In this document: piece after piece, positions 43,701 through 54,588 of the stretch | How the letters are laid out: each line of letters starts with the position of its first letter | How positions within the stretch are numbered: position 1 is the stretch's first letter | DNA from: Steinernema hermaphroditum | Taxonomy: Eukaryota > Nematoda > Chromadorea > Rhabditida > Steinernematidae | Length of the DNA: 64,000 bases | Direction of reading: 5' to 3' | NCBI GenBank assembly: GCA_030435675.1 | Contig: CM059622.1 | Location: forward strand, 3,348,001-3,412,000 | The notes under the pieces: model-generated | What the model was told of the DNA's origin: nothing | The model's database searches: none | Seen by the model: the letters and a program-made list of their open reading frames with translations, nothing else | Program-made: the position numbers and the translations under genes

Positions 43701-44563
43701 GCGTTTCTGACCCCACCGGAAGGAAAACGCCTCAGCCGACATGAAGCTCGTCTACGTGCCTGGAACCACGGAAACCTGCTCTGGGAAGCCCGAGAAACTT
43801 GCGAAGGCCAATCCTTATGCAAGATCGGAACATGCATCTTCTGTCTCGACGTATGGATGAACCCAGCCTGCTTCTGGGAAAGAGTGGTAGCCAGCACCGC
43901 CGGCCTCATCACTATCACCGTCGTCAGCATCTGCCTGAAGATCGCCATCTCAAAGAAAATCATCCACTTCATCAAGAAGATTCAGAGATGCAGAAGAAGG
44001 CTTCCACGAAAGAAGGCGAAGAATGAAGAAGTCAGCACACTCTGGAAGAGACTGCCAAGCAGAGAAGAAATCCCACTGATGTCCATGGCACTGGTCTGCC
44101 TCATCACTTCCGTCCATGGGTGTACCTCCTCCGCCAACTTCCAAGCCGATCAGACCGATTGCACTACCTACCGCAACGGCCACGTGGAATGCACCTACGA
44201 GAAGACAACTGTCCTCACCGTCCGAAGCGACACAGAAGCATGCGCCCTCCTTCAAGACAACAAGTTCCGACCTCAAGGATCACTGAAGATCACCGCCCAG
44301 CCCGTCCTCACATGTCATCCAGTAGAAGTCTTCTACACAAGAGCCGTGACCTTCAACACGGTCTCCAGCAAGAGGTGCCCCGGAATGGGAAGCTGTACCG
44401 GACAAAACTGCGCCCTGCTCCCGCCGTCGGCAAACCTCACAGAATTCGAGCCATACAACCAGCTGATCGGAGTCACACAATGCGAAGAAAGTTGCGGCTG
44501 CCTCAAGCTGAGCATGGAAGCTGAGCAAACCCGAATCACTGGACTCCCCTTCAGCCCTCACGG
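37715..44563 (+). pseudogene. BEL/Pao gag-pol-env polyprotein, + copy with deletions
   Basis: The frame is open from 37,715 to 43,699 (1,994 codons), but the sense reading changes at about 43,358, where roughly 195 bp present in the inverted copy (46,598-46,790) is missing; env then continues in the frame starting near 43,284. A second deletion of about 0.9 kb lies at about 44,507-44,517, removing most of the second half of env. Domains in order: gag (DUF1759-like), two CCHC knuckles, protease (FFDTASQ), RT (YVDD, about residue 896), RNase H (HVFVDASKNAYAACV, about 1,055), integrase zinc region (about 1,345-1,385) and core (D about 1,418, D about 1,480, E about 1,518), then an env signal/anchor (FFVLTIVAIISCLPSA, about 1,780). 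Env is therefore defective here. Confidence 0.85.
44541..44563 (+). repeat. 23-bp duplication at the inverted-copy boundary, left
   Basis: GGACTCCCCTTCAGCCCTCA and three more bases occur here and again at 52,737-52,759, on either side of the inverted BEL copy. The length is too long for a normal LTR-element target duplication. Confidence 0.75.
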
Positions 44564-47500
44564 GTTTGCTCAGCTTCCATTGAGGGGCTGCGTCGTCTTG
44601 GATGAAGTAGAGTTCTCCGGCCAAGTGCGCGGAAGAAACATGGGACGGGCAGCGGACGGTGCACTGTTCGGAGACCTGTGGATCATCGAGGAGGATGTCG
44701 GTCTTCCGTTCTTCGTCGGTCGAACACTGAATAGTGAAGTCGTATTTTCCGCACCTTACTTGGGCTGTGGTAGATGCGAAATCTGTCGAGCACTTGTAGA
44801 TGAGTGTCGCTCCATGTGTGCACGAGTAGCATCCTGTGAGGCTGATGAACTCGGCGGTGCACGTACTGTAGTCGAGGCGGGACAGGACTTGGAGTCGGTG
44901 GACTGTGACCTGCAGCGTCACTGCTGAGCCTTGGAGCTTCTGGAGGATCTGTCCTTCTGATCTCTCAGCCAGATTGGCTTCGATGATCTGTGGAAGCGCG
45001 GAGTCCTTGATAGCGTGCTGGAGCATCCGGTTTCCATCTGGTTGACAAACGGCGAGTCCATCGGCTTGGTGGCAGTTGAGAAGACGCGGATCGATGTGGC
45101 ATTGCTGGGCTTCTGGATCGGAGCAATGGTAGGTCTTCGCATCGACGACTTGGAAGTCATTCAGGAGAGCTGATGATCTTGAAGATGAGGCGAACCATCG
45201 GGCAGAAGATGCTGATGTCTCCGATTGAGTGATCGTGGCGACGGTGATGTTGTCCTTGGTGATCGATTCTCCCGGGGCGAGATGGAAGGAGAAGGTCTGC
45301 TCTTTTGAGTTCGTGGTGAGCTTGATGTCAACGATGGCAGAGGGCTTCCAGGAGCATCTTGTGATCTTCAGTGGCTCGGAGTCTGGAGATGGAACGGCGT
45401 ACGTTCGGAAGAAGAGGCAGGCGTCGGTGCACATGAAGCATCCGCAGTTGAGGCAGCCGCAACTTTCTTCGCATTGTGTGACTCCGATCAGCTGGTTGTA
45501 TGGCTCGAATTCTGTGAGGTTTGCCGACGGCGGGAGCAGGGCGCAGTTTTGTCCGGTACAGCTTCCCATTCCGGGGCACCTCTTGCTGGAGACCGTGTTG
45601 AAGGTCACGGCTCTTGTGTAGAAGACTTCTACTGGATGACATGTGAGGACGGGCTGGGCGGTGATCTTCAGTGATCCTTGAGGTCGGAACTTGTTGTCTT
45701 GAAGGAGGGCGCATGCTTCTGTGTCGCTTCGGACGGTGAGGACAGTTGTCTTCTCGTAGGTGCATTCCACGTGGCCGTTGCGGTAGGTAGTGCAATCGGT
45801 CTGATCGGCTTGGAAGTTGGCGGAGGAGGTACACCCATGGACGGAAGTGATGAGGCAGACCAGTGCCATGGACATCAGTGGGATTTCTTCTCTGCTTGGC
45901 AGCCTCTTCCAGAGTGTGCTGACTTCTTCATTCTTCGCCTTCTTTCGTGGAAGCCTTCTTCTGCATCTCTGAATCTTCTTGATGAAGTGGATGATTTTCT
46001 TTGAGATGGCGATCTTCAGGCAGATGCTGACGACGGTGATAGTGATGAGGCCGGCGGTGCTGGCTACCACTCTTTCCCAGAAGCAGGCTGGGTTCATCCA
46101 TACGTCGAGACAGAAGATGCATGTTCCGATCTTGCATAAGGATTGGCCTTCGCAAGTTTCTCGGGCTTCCCAGAGCAGGTTTCCGTGGTTCCAGGCACGT
46201 AGACGAGCTTCATGTCGGTTGAGGCGTTTTCCTTCCGGTGGGGTCAGAAACGCGTCAGTGATCTTCTTGAAGGTGAGGCAGGTGACCGGTCGGTCTCTCT
46301 TGACGAGACAGATTTCGTAGAACTGCGACTTGCATTGGAGTGGGCTGCTTGTCGTCACTTGAAGTCCGTGGTCCGTGCAACTGAGTGAAAGGTTGCAGAC
46401 AGGGGTCTCTTCTTCTGGCTCGGTGGGCTCTTCGTAGACGGTGGTGATAGAAGAGAACCATGCGCGGATGGGGACGTCCTTGGAGGGAGTCCGAATGAAC
46501 TGGACTTCGAGATGAGGTGCTGCACAGAAGCGTGTGGCGTTGGCTTGGCACTTGAAGCGTTGGCAGTAGGCGGCGTTTCCAGTGGTGGGGCCTTCTCCAA
46601 AGCAGCTTATGGAGTGGTTCTTGACGATCTGCCGGTGAACGATGTCGAGTCTTCTGATGTACGTCTGGCTGGAGTCGGGTAGTTCGATCAGGAAGACGGA
46701 TTTGTTGACGGGCTTCGTGAAAGTTCCTGTCGGCTCCAAGTGAATCGGGTCCTGCATGGCGCTGATTGCCTTGTGGGCGGCTTCATCGGTCGTCTCTTCT
46801 TTGATCCTTGAGTCCAAAGTGCAGTCGTTTGCCCAGTCGGGGCATTTGCAGGGCGGGCCACATGGTGATTTGCTAGTATCGGGGTCGTCCAACGGCCGGA
46901 TGTGTTGATCTCCGCAGTCGAGCTTCATCCAGCAGGTACGATTCTTGCTTTCTGATTGGAGGACGACATAGCCTTCTGATACGCATGCTTCGTGGTAGAT
47001 CGGGGTCGAGTTGATACCACATTTGCCGATGTGGGTTGTGTGAGCTGATGGGAGGCAGGAGATGATGGCGACGATCGTGAGCACGAAGAAGCTGATCTTG
47101 TTTCGGGATCGAAGGTTGTAGTTGTGCTTCGGAGGGTCAGTCTTTGACTTCGGCTTCTTCTGGACGGTTTTGGAGAGTTCGTCCGTTCGGTCGGTGTTGT
47201 GGTCATCGGGTGATGTTACTGATGATTGATCGCTTCCCTGCTCTTCCTGTTCTTTCGCTGCTGGTGGGCATTCGGAAACTTCATCTGCTCGGTCGTCTTC
47301 GGCTTCAAGGGGGTAGAGCGTGGCGATCGATCTTCTGTACTTCTTTCCATCAGCGGTTTGGACTTCAACTGATCGGACGTGATGATCTTCACTGGGGAGA
47401 AGGGTGCAGATTCGGGCCCATTTCCATTTGTTGCGCGGCTGATTCGGATCTTCGACGATGACAACTTCGTTAAGGCGAGGTTGCCTTTGGAGGGCTCCTT

Positions 47501-50500
47501 TCGGCTGTTTCAGTCCCTTCTTCGATCGGTCGGCCAGAATTGGGAGGTATTCTTCTTTCCAGATTTGCCAGAAGCGGTTGCAGCGTTGTTCCGTGATTTT
47601 CCAGTTCAGGGCCAAGTCTGGTTTGGATTTCCAGTCATGGTCTTCTTCTTCCTTGTCGTCGAGGGATGGGCATGCCGGAATTGTAACGTTTCCATTCGGG
47701 ATCAGGAGGTCGATCGAACGGAGGATGCGGCCTTCTTGAGAGCAGTAAGTGAGTGGTCGTGAGTTCACCACTGCTTCAGCTTCCGTGACCAAGGTGATAA
47801 AATCGTGCTTCTCGATTAACTTCTTTCCGATTGAGCGTCGCAGAGCTTCCTTGATGGTCTTGATCATCCGTTCGTACACTCCTCCGCACCAGGGGGAGAG
47901 GGCGGGGATGAATTTCCAGGTGATGTTCTGCTTCTCCATGTAGTCGGTGATGATCTTCTCTGCTCCACGGAAGTTAGTGCCATTGTCGCTCAGCATAGTC
48001 TTCGGGAATCCTTTTCTTGCTGCGAATCGGCGGAAGCAACGGAGGAATTCTTCTGTCGAGAGGTTATCTGCTACTTCGATGTGGACGGCTCGAATCGTCA
48101 GGCATGTGAAGACTGCCATCCAGAGTTTGACGATTCCGGAGTTGGCCCTCACGTTGAATGGGCCTGCGTAGTCGACGGCTGAGGCTTCGAACGGTTGATG
48201 ACGGTTGACACGGCTGGACGGGAGTTGTGGAAGCTTCGGTACGCGGAAGGGTTGGATCTTCTGATTTCGGCAGTGCTGGCATTTCTTCAGGGTTTTCTTC
48301 ACTTGACGACGGATCTGGGGGATGTAGAAGAATTGTCGGAGCTGGGTGGCGACGTGATCAATGCTGCTGTGCATCGTTCGTTCATGGACATCACAGATGA
48401 TGAGGTGTGTGAGCCAGTGGTCCTTGGGAAGGTAGATCGGATTTCTAGCGTCTTCGGACATTGAGCTTTTTCCCATACGGCTTCCAACGCGGATGATCTT
48501 CTGTTCGTCTTCGTAGAGCTGCAGTCGTGAGAATTCGGCTTTCGATGGCGGCTTGTTGCGTTGCGCTTCGATGACCAGGTGTCGGAAAGCTGTTCTTCTT
48601 GATGGTTGTAGCGGCTTCTTCATGAGGGTTTTCGAGACGTTGTAGATGAAGAGAAGGATCATCAGCATGGTGGAGATCAGTTTGGACAGTGTACTGAATC
48701 TCGTGGTGTCGAGCATGGGCTGCTGCGGAACGGGTGTCGTCACTGGGGCGGCTACGACTTCGGGGAGGACTTTCGGAGTCTCTTCTTGAAGGGTGGTCTT
48801 CTCAGGGAGGTCGTCGGGCCATGCGTCTTCCGGAAGTTCGAGGAACGGCGGTCCGTGCCACCAGAGCTTCGAGTTCTTGAGCTGTTCGGCGGTACATCCT
48901 CTTGTCGCAATATCGGCCGGGTTGTTCTTCGTGTTGACGTACCGGAGGGTGAAGTTGTGCTGACGGATCTCTTCGACTCTTCTCTGGACGAATGCGGGAA
49001 GGCTGACGTCCTTGTTCTTGCACCAGCTGAGGACGATGGCGCTGTCGGACCAGATGTAGACGCGCTCGGAGATGGGTGCAACGGAGCTTTCGCGAACGAA
49101 GGATGCGAGTCGGGTTCCGATCAGGGCGGCGAGAAGTTCCATTCGAGGGATGGTGAGGCCTTTTAAGGGAGCAAGGCGACATTTTGCGACGAGAAGCTTC
49201 GGCTGGTGGCGGCGATCGGGTGCTTTCAGGTACACACATGCGGCATACGCGTTTTTCGATGCATCGACGAAGACGTGAACGTCGTGGGTGGTCTTCGGTT
49301 CGATGGCGATGCGGGGCAAATCGATAACGACGTTCGTTGTATCGATTAGTTTCGCCAGAACAGCTGATTGGCGTTCGTCGAGTGTGTCGTCCCATTGCTT
49401 GTCGGTTCGCCATAGTTCCTGGATGAAGAGGCGGAACGGGAGGACGACGGGCGTCAGGAGGCCCATGGGTTCGAACAGGGTGCTGATCTTCCGCAGAAGT
49501 TGACGTTTGGTTGAGCATCCATCCATGATGGGGAGAGAGAAGCTGATTTCGTCCTTTTCGAGTGACCATGAGATTCCCAGGAACGAAGTCGAATCGGGTG
49601 CCTTCCAGAGCTGGTTGAGAGACTTGTCGGAGGACTTGTGCTGGCATAGGTTCATTCCGATTTCAGCGAATCGTTCGCAGGCTAGCTTCATCTTCTCTTG
49701 GGTTTCTTCAATCGATCCGGCTCCGAAGATGGTGTCATCCACGTAGGTATTCTGCAGTAGCTCTTTGTCGAGAGGAGTGTTGGTCTTCTCGAGGTGGGTC
49801 TTGAGGACGGCTGCGAGCAGAAAAGGGCTGGATACGGTCCCGAAATTCATGCGACAGAAGCGGTAGTACTGGAGGTTCTCTTGAGTGAACGGCTTGTTCC
49901 AGTCTTTCGGGACGATGAAGCGAAGAAGATCACGGTCGGGCTTGTTGATTCCTATTTGAAGGAAGCACTTTTCTACGTCAGCGGTGGCGACGATTTCATA
50001 TTCGCGGAAGCGAATGAGCAGCTTCAGGAGTGATGGAAGCATGTTTTCTCCGGGGTACAGCAGCTTGTTCAGCGACAACGATCCTTTGGTGGCGGCGGAA
50101 GCGTTGTGGACGAGGCGATACTTCGTTGTCGTTGACGTCTTCTTCTCAACGATGTGGTAAGGGAGATACATCGTGATACCAGTAGGGTTATCTCGTTCTT
50201 CATCTGGGATCTTCTCGGCGATTCCTTCTTTGTCCCATTCGGCAACGGTTTCGATGATCTTCTCTTGTATGATCGGCTTCTTCTTAGTCGTATTCTTCAG
50301 GGCGATGAGGTGGCTAATCGCAAGGCCTTCGTTCGAGGGTACGTTGATGTCTCGATCCTTCAGGGGGAGGCTGACGTGGTAGCGGCCTTCTTTGTAGGTG
50401 ACTGTCTTCCGGAACAGATTCCATGCGGCTTCGTCTTCCTTCTCGTTGGGATCTTCTCGTATCCCGATCGTTTCCATGTCGAACCATTTGTTGATCTGGA

Positions 50501-52430
50501 TTTCCGAGCTCTCTTCGGGAGCAGCGAGGGTGATGGCGCCGACGGTTGGACTGGAGGAAGGAGTGGGTAGGTAACCGGCAAGGACGTCTCCAACGGTCGT
50601 GGTGATGACTTGGAGTCCGTTGAAGTTTCCATTACAGCGTTTTTCGACGAAGGAGAAGAAGTAGTCCATTCCAATCAGGATAGAAGGAGTGCGGCATTCG
50701 ACGGTGATGGCTGACGGGGCTTCTGAGTTTCTGGCTTCTAGACGAACGGTCTTGATGGGCTTCAGCAGCTTGTCAACGCAATGGACCTTGATCTTCCGGA
50801 CACGGCCATCGGTCTGGATGATGCCGATGGTGTAGCGAGTGTAGTCGATTGAAGTTGATCCATTGAAGACGTTGACGGCCATCTTTCCGGAGATTCCACC
50901 AGTGAGCTTGAGGGCTTCGGCGAGCTTCTTTGTGATAAATGAGATCTGCGATGCTGTGTCGAAGAAGACCAGTGCGTTCACCTTAGCTCCAGTCGACAGG
51001 TTCTGGGTCGGAGCTTCTTTGGTCATCAGGAGGAGTTCTCTTGACGAATCTTCGTGGGATGCGGCAGCACTGGTGATTATGGTAGCAGTCGTGATCACTT
51101 CAGCTTCGGCTTCGGGTGTGGAGACGATGGGAGCGGCCGTGGTCTTTGATTTCTTCAGACAGACGATGGAGAGATGGTTTCGACGATTGCAGTTCGTGCA
51201 TGTGACCTTTGTTCTGCACTTCTTCGACATGTGTCCTATCTTCAAGCATTTGAAGCAGACGTTCTTCAGTTCCTTCAGACGTTCCATGCGCTTCTCGGGT
51301 GAGAGGTAGGAGCGGCAGTTTTCTGTCTTGTGGGACTTCGGGCCATCCTGATGGAAGATGCATGAATGGGCTTCTTCAGCGTCTGGAGTGGTCTTCGTTG
51401 CCTTCTGGTTCTTGGTGGAGTTCTTCTGGCGACGAGAGTTGTCTGCCTTCTGGATGGACATCGTGGTAACGGCCTGGGTTTCCGTGTCTTCTTGGGTGAT
51501 TTCAGCGATGGCGAGGATCTGCTGAAGTGCGCTTCTGAGCTTCGTCATGGTCCAATCTTCTTCATTGATCTGGCGGGCGAAGATGTGGTTCTGGAGCCAT
51601 TTAGGGAGCTTCTTCTCGATGCTGAGACGGACAGGCATCGCATTGATGTCAAGTGCCATGTTTTCCATCTGCAGAAGTACCGTTTCCATACGGTCGACGA
51701 ATCTTCTGGTTTCTGAGACGGATTCTCCATTGCATGACAGGGCGTCGAGTGTGGCGTAGATGTCTCGGGTGATGAGCTGTGGGTTTCCGAAACGTGTTTG
51801 CAGCTTCATCCAGCAGGTCTTGTAGTTTTCTCCAACCAGTTGGAATCCGGCGACGACTTCAGCTGCTGGTCCTTCCAGGGAGTGCAGGAGGTAGTTGAGC
51901 TTCGTGGCGTCGGTCAGGTCTTCGCGGGCGTTGACGGCGGCTTCGAAGGATTGGGAGAAGCGGGGCCAGTCTCGGGGCAATCCGTTGAACTTCTTCAGAT
52001 CGTACTTCGGAAGTCGGATTTGCTGCGCGGCGGTGGAGTAGACGCTAGACGGGGATGGCGAGGCACGGGTCGAGGGCACTGTAGGTGACAAGGTTTCCAA
52101 CTGCGAAAGTACCTTTTTGGAGTGCTCGATGGTGAAGTCCGGGCCTTCATCTGCTGTCATGTAGGTTGCCATGACTTGATCTTCGGTGTTTCGGGCTTCG
52201 GGGCTCATCACGGCGATCATCGTTCTCCATTCGCGTTCGAGGTGATCGAATTCGGCCAGGGTTGACCGAATGCCTTGGGCGTGTCGTTGGAGAGACTTAC
52301 GGAGTTCGGTGGAGGCTTCTCGATCTTCCTGGGCTTCCCGGAGTTTATCGTACTCCGTGTTGACTTCGGCGAGGGTTTGCTTCAGTCTGTTCAGGTGCCT
52401 GGTGAACCGCGAGCGGAGATGCGTCGACAT
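44564..52430 (-). CDS. BEL/Pao gag-pol-env polyprotein, inverted copy
   Basis: The minus-strand ATG at 52,430 opens one uninterrupted frame to about 44,564 (roughly 2,620 codons); the nominal stop at 44,280 lies in antisense sequence of the + copy, so the last 95 or so codons are not native. Order: gag, two CCHC knuckles (about 392-423), aspartic protease (about 488), RT YVDD (about 896), RNase H (about 1,055), integrase (about 1,345-1,600), then an envelope region from about 1,780. Env has a first hydrophobic segment (FFVLTIVAIISC), a middle membrane segment (ASTAGLITITVVSICLKI), then a second hydrophobic start (IPLMSMALVCLITSVHG) followed by a Cys-rich ectodomain with ESCGCLNCGCFMCTDACLFF near 2,325. 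That pattern matches phlebovirus Gc-type class II fusion proteins known in nematode BEL elements. The C-terminal anchor is missing. Confidence 0.8.
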
Positions 52431-52608
52431 GGTCGGTGGTTCAGGTGATTGGCGGCGAGTCGGGGCCGGCGTGGGAGAGGCACGGCCTTTGGGGGATCTC
52501 CGGCGGGGACGGTGGGGGCAACTTTGCCTCTTCAGGGGTCGACGTCGGCCGGCGATCGGTGGAAGAATGCGCAGAGCGGCGATGTTTTCGACTTTGCCGA
52601 TGCACCAA

Positions 52609-52736
52609 TGTTGCTGCCAATGATTTATTCAAAATACATCGGGGTTTTATGTCATTGAAAAGGGGGCGTATTAGACACAATACAGAAGTGGGAGAGATTC
52701 TTACAAAGCTAACAACAATAATGATTAATTGTTACA
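52609..52736 (-). repeat. BEL LTR of the inverted copy
   Basis: Inverse complement of the LTR at 32,798-32,925; its TGTAAC end lies at 52,736, directly against env sequence. The inverted copy has no LTR at its other end. Confidence 0.9.
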
Positions 52737-52881
52737 GGACTCCCCTTCAGCCCTCACGGTCCTCCTTAGCTCGCTGATAGTCCCCACCGTTCAAGGGTTA
52801 CTCACCATATTTCTCCTCATTCTCGTCGCGCCACTGATCCTTAATTGTCTCTTTCTCTGTCGGCCCCAGTGTAACAATTAA
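52737..52881 (+). pseudogene. BEL env C-terminus with membrane anchor
   Basis: This + strand piece continues the + copy after the inverted insertion. In the env frame it contains a hydrophobic anchor (LLTIFLLILVAPLILNCLFL) and a short Cys-containing tail; the stop codon lies within the first bases of the following LTR (about 52,879-52,881). It shows that the native envelope protein ends with a membrane anchor just inside the 3' LTR. Confidence 0.75.
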
Positions 52882-52997
52882 TCATTATTGTTGTTAGCTT
52901 TGTAAGAATCTCTCCCACTTCTGTATTGTGTCTAATACGCCCCCTTTTCAATGACATAAAACCCCGATGTATTTTGAATAAATCATTGGCAGCAACA
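52870..52997 (+). repeat. BEL 3' LTR
   Basis: Identical in sequence to the LTR at 32,798-32,925. It is followed by GTCCC (52,998-53,002), the right target duplication. Confidence 0.9.
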
Positions 52998-53581
52998 GTC
53001 CCCGAACCTTTTCGCGCAGATATAATCTACAGCGTCATCAGAATACCGTACACAAGCAAAAGGTCCCCTTCAAGTTTGAACCCGTGGTGTCTGACGATAC
53101 GGTTCTCTTTGGGTGGGAGAACACTCCACAAGCCAAGCGTCACCGTCTTCATCCGAAGGTTTCGGGTCCCATATCCTTTGAGCATTTAAATCCTGAAGTT
53201 GGCTCAGTTTGGCTCAAGTTGGCTCAAGCTTACGTTGCAAGTTCTGTTTATTGTAGCAGATGTGCTGTCCATTTTGATTGTTTATGTTCATTTAATGAAC
53301 ACTTCTTTAAATCACACATGTCCACTTTTCGTCTAGATTTATGCCCTGTATGTCTCTTGAATAATGATACACGTTCTTCTTCCATTACTGTATGTCTCAA
53401 ATGTTATGATAGTGCCATCCGCAATACGGTAGATGGTAAAGTGCCAAAGAAATTGCGAAATCATGTTTCGAAATAAAAGATACACCCACAACTATTTCGA
53501 AATCACACTGTACTTAAGAGCAAGCTTGGGGGTTTTGGGTCAGTTGTTCCTCTCGTGTTTGGTTCGGTCTACAGCTCTGCA

Positions 53582-53872
53582 ATGTCCACCCCTCAGCAAT
53601 CCAATGCCCTGATGACTCCGCAACTACAGCAAGATGGTCAACCCGAATTTAAAGCGATAGTAAGAATTAGAAATTTATAACTTTGCTGAAGTTTGGACTT
53701 GCAGACTATGCAACACCTATTCTACATGAACTACGTGCTCAAAGTGGCCATGTGCTACAACTGTCGTACGAAGAATGTCGAGAGAGCTGCGTCTGTTGAT
53801 CCTCAGGGCAACTTGAGCTTTGTCGTGACCATTTGCCCTACCTGCCAGCAAAAGACAAAGAAGCTCCGTTAA
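53582..53872 (+). CDS. 81-aa zinc-ribbon protein, two exons
   Basis: ATG at 53,582; exon 1 (53,582-53,659) encodes 26 polar, Gln-rich residues. A 45-bp intron (GTAAGA...TTGCAG, 53,660-53,704) precedes exon 2 (53,705-53,872), which encodes MQHLFYMNYVLKVAMCYNCR, then a loop, and ICPTCQQKTKKLR before the stop. The two CxxC pairs about 34 residues apart form a typical zinc-ribbon layout. AATAAA follows at about 53,900. It lies in the right arm of the Polinton, 106 bases after the zinc-finger gene, on the same strand, so I treat it as a Polinton gene. Nothing more specific than zinc binding can be said. Confidence 0.6.
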
Positions 53873-53942
53873 GTTTTGTTTTGTTGTGATTTGATGTTTA
53901 AAATAAATAACAAAGCATTTATTTTTCGTTCCACATCAACAG

Positions 53943-54427
53943 TTATTCAGTAGGTTGCTTAGGAATCCAGATTTGCAGGACTTCAATGGGGTGATAAGCT
54001 TCACCCTGATCATTGATTTCCAGAACTCCGTAGATCGAACCCTGGACAGGCCAATCATACTTGCTGTGGAAAAATTCGGGTACCGTTTCGTCTTTCACAA
54101 AATATCTGAAACCTCTGAATACAGAAGCATATGCAGGAATCCTTACCTGCCAAGGGGGTACATCGTGAGTCGTGAGTCACGATGTACCCCCTTGGCAGGT
54201 AAGGATTCGTGAGTCCCCGACTTGTCAGAATTTTACCATAAACTAGATGCTTTTGACGAAGTTTACAGTTGCGTAGGACAGTGTTAATTGCATGGTACAC
54301 GGAGGGTTTCCACATATCAACATCCTTCAGAGTGGGCACCCCCGTGAGTTCAAGGATGTACTTTTCGAGATCGTACCTAGAATGAACATCGAATATTACA
54401 TAATCTAACGGAAGCCCCTTACCACAT
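53943..54427 (-). CDS. Stand-alone PAZ-like protein, interrupted by a hairpin
   Basis: On the minus strand an acceptor-like CCTTTCAG lies about 30 bases before ATG 54,427. The first exon holds only five coding bases, then a 46-bp intron (GTAAGG...TTCTAG, 54,377-54,422) leads in phase to YDLEKYILELTGVPTLKDVD. The protein continues with LRNCKLRQKHLVYGK and, after a 72-bp palindrome at 54,137-54,208, with FRGFRYFVKDETVPEFF and YHPIEVLQIWIPK, ending at 53,943. The closing part resembles an Argonaute PAZ domain (TVxxFFxxKY ... YxPxExL), but there is no MID or PIWI domain. A homologue lies at 4,025-4,380. PAZ domains bind RNA 3' ends; a small-RNA role is inference. The hairpin probably disrupts this copy. 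Confidence 0.5.
54137..54208. repeat. 72-bp perfect palindrome (32-bp arms)
   Basis: The arms are GAATCCTTACCTGCCAAGGG plus 12 more bases and the exact inverse complement, separated by an 8-base spacer GTCGTGAG. It sits inside the PAZ-like gene. An inserted snap-back repeat or a local inverted duplication would look the same. Confidence 0.85.
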
Positions 54428-54588
54428 AACGGACCCAACCTTTCTCTAGGTCACAATAGCACGTAACTGAAAGGCGATGGACTTTGAGAACATTTATACG
54501 TCACCACCAGTTGCGAAATCTTATGCAAATGAAACAAATGTTTTATTATTGAAAGTGCACGGGATCATCCACAATAATAGTTATTTTT

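Larger units (their letters stand above)
32798..52997 (+). mobile_element. Composite BEL/Pao retrotransposon insertion
   Basis: The unit is bounded by 128-bp LTRs (TGTAAC...CAACA) and a GTCCC duplication. It contains a tandemly repeated 5' part (32,798-36,249), a + strand copy with internal deletions (37,409-44,563), a nearly full-length inverted copy (44,564-52,736), and the + strand env C-terminus with the 3' LTR (52,737-52,997). The family encodes gag with two CCHC knuckles, an aspartic protease, RT, RNase H, integrase and a phlebovirus-type envelope protein. LTRs in all copies are almost identical, indicating recent activity. Confidence 0.85.
32738..53476 (+). pseudogene. Polinton C2H2 zinc-finger gene split by BEL insertion
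   Basis: The gene starts at ATG 32,738, two bases after the protease stop. It runs 20 codons, ending with FVCTDCP, which supplies the first Cys pair of a classical C2H2 finger, and is then cut by the LTR at 32,798. It resumes at 52,998: the segment read in the matching frame supplies the aromatic and leucine spacing and the His pair (HQNTVH) of the same finger, followed by a finger-like or zinc-ribbon region (YCSRCAVHF, FKSH, LCPVCLLN, VCLKC) and a stop at 53,474-53,476. Excluding the insertion and one GTCCC copy, the protein would have about 180 residues. Nucleic-acid binding is the likely role. The 5' end is repeated at 37,349-37,408. Confidence 0.75.

Noticed and set aside
44280..44563. 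Last ~95 codons of the minus-strand BEL frame as part of the polyprotein
   Set aside because: This stretch is antisense to the env gene of the + copy; the frame stays open by chance past the inversion boundary.
54055..54438. Continuous 127-codon reading of the PAZ-like gene through the hairpin
   Set aside because: The frame runs through the palindrome and then leaves the conserved frame; the homologue at 4 kb supports the other frame after the hairpin.
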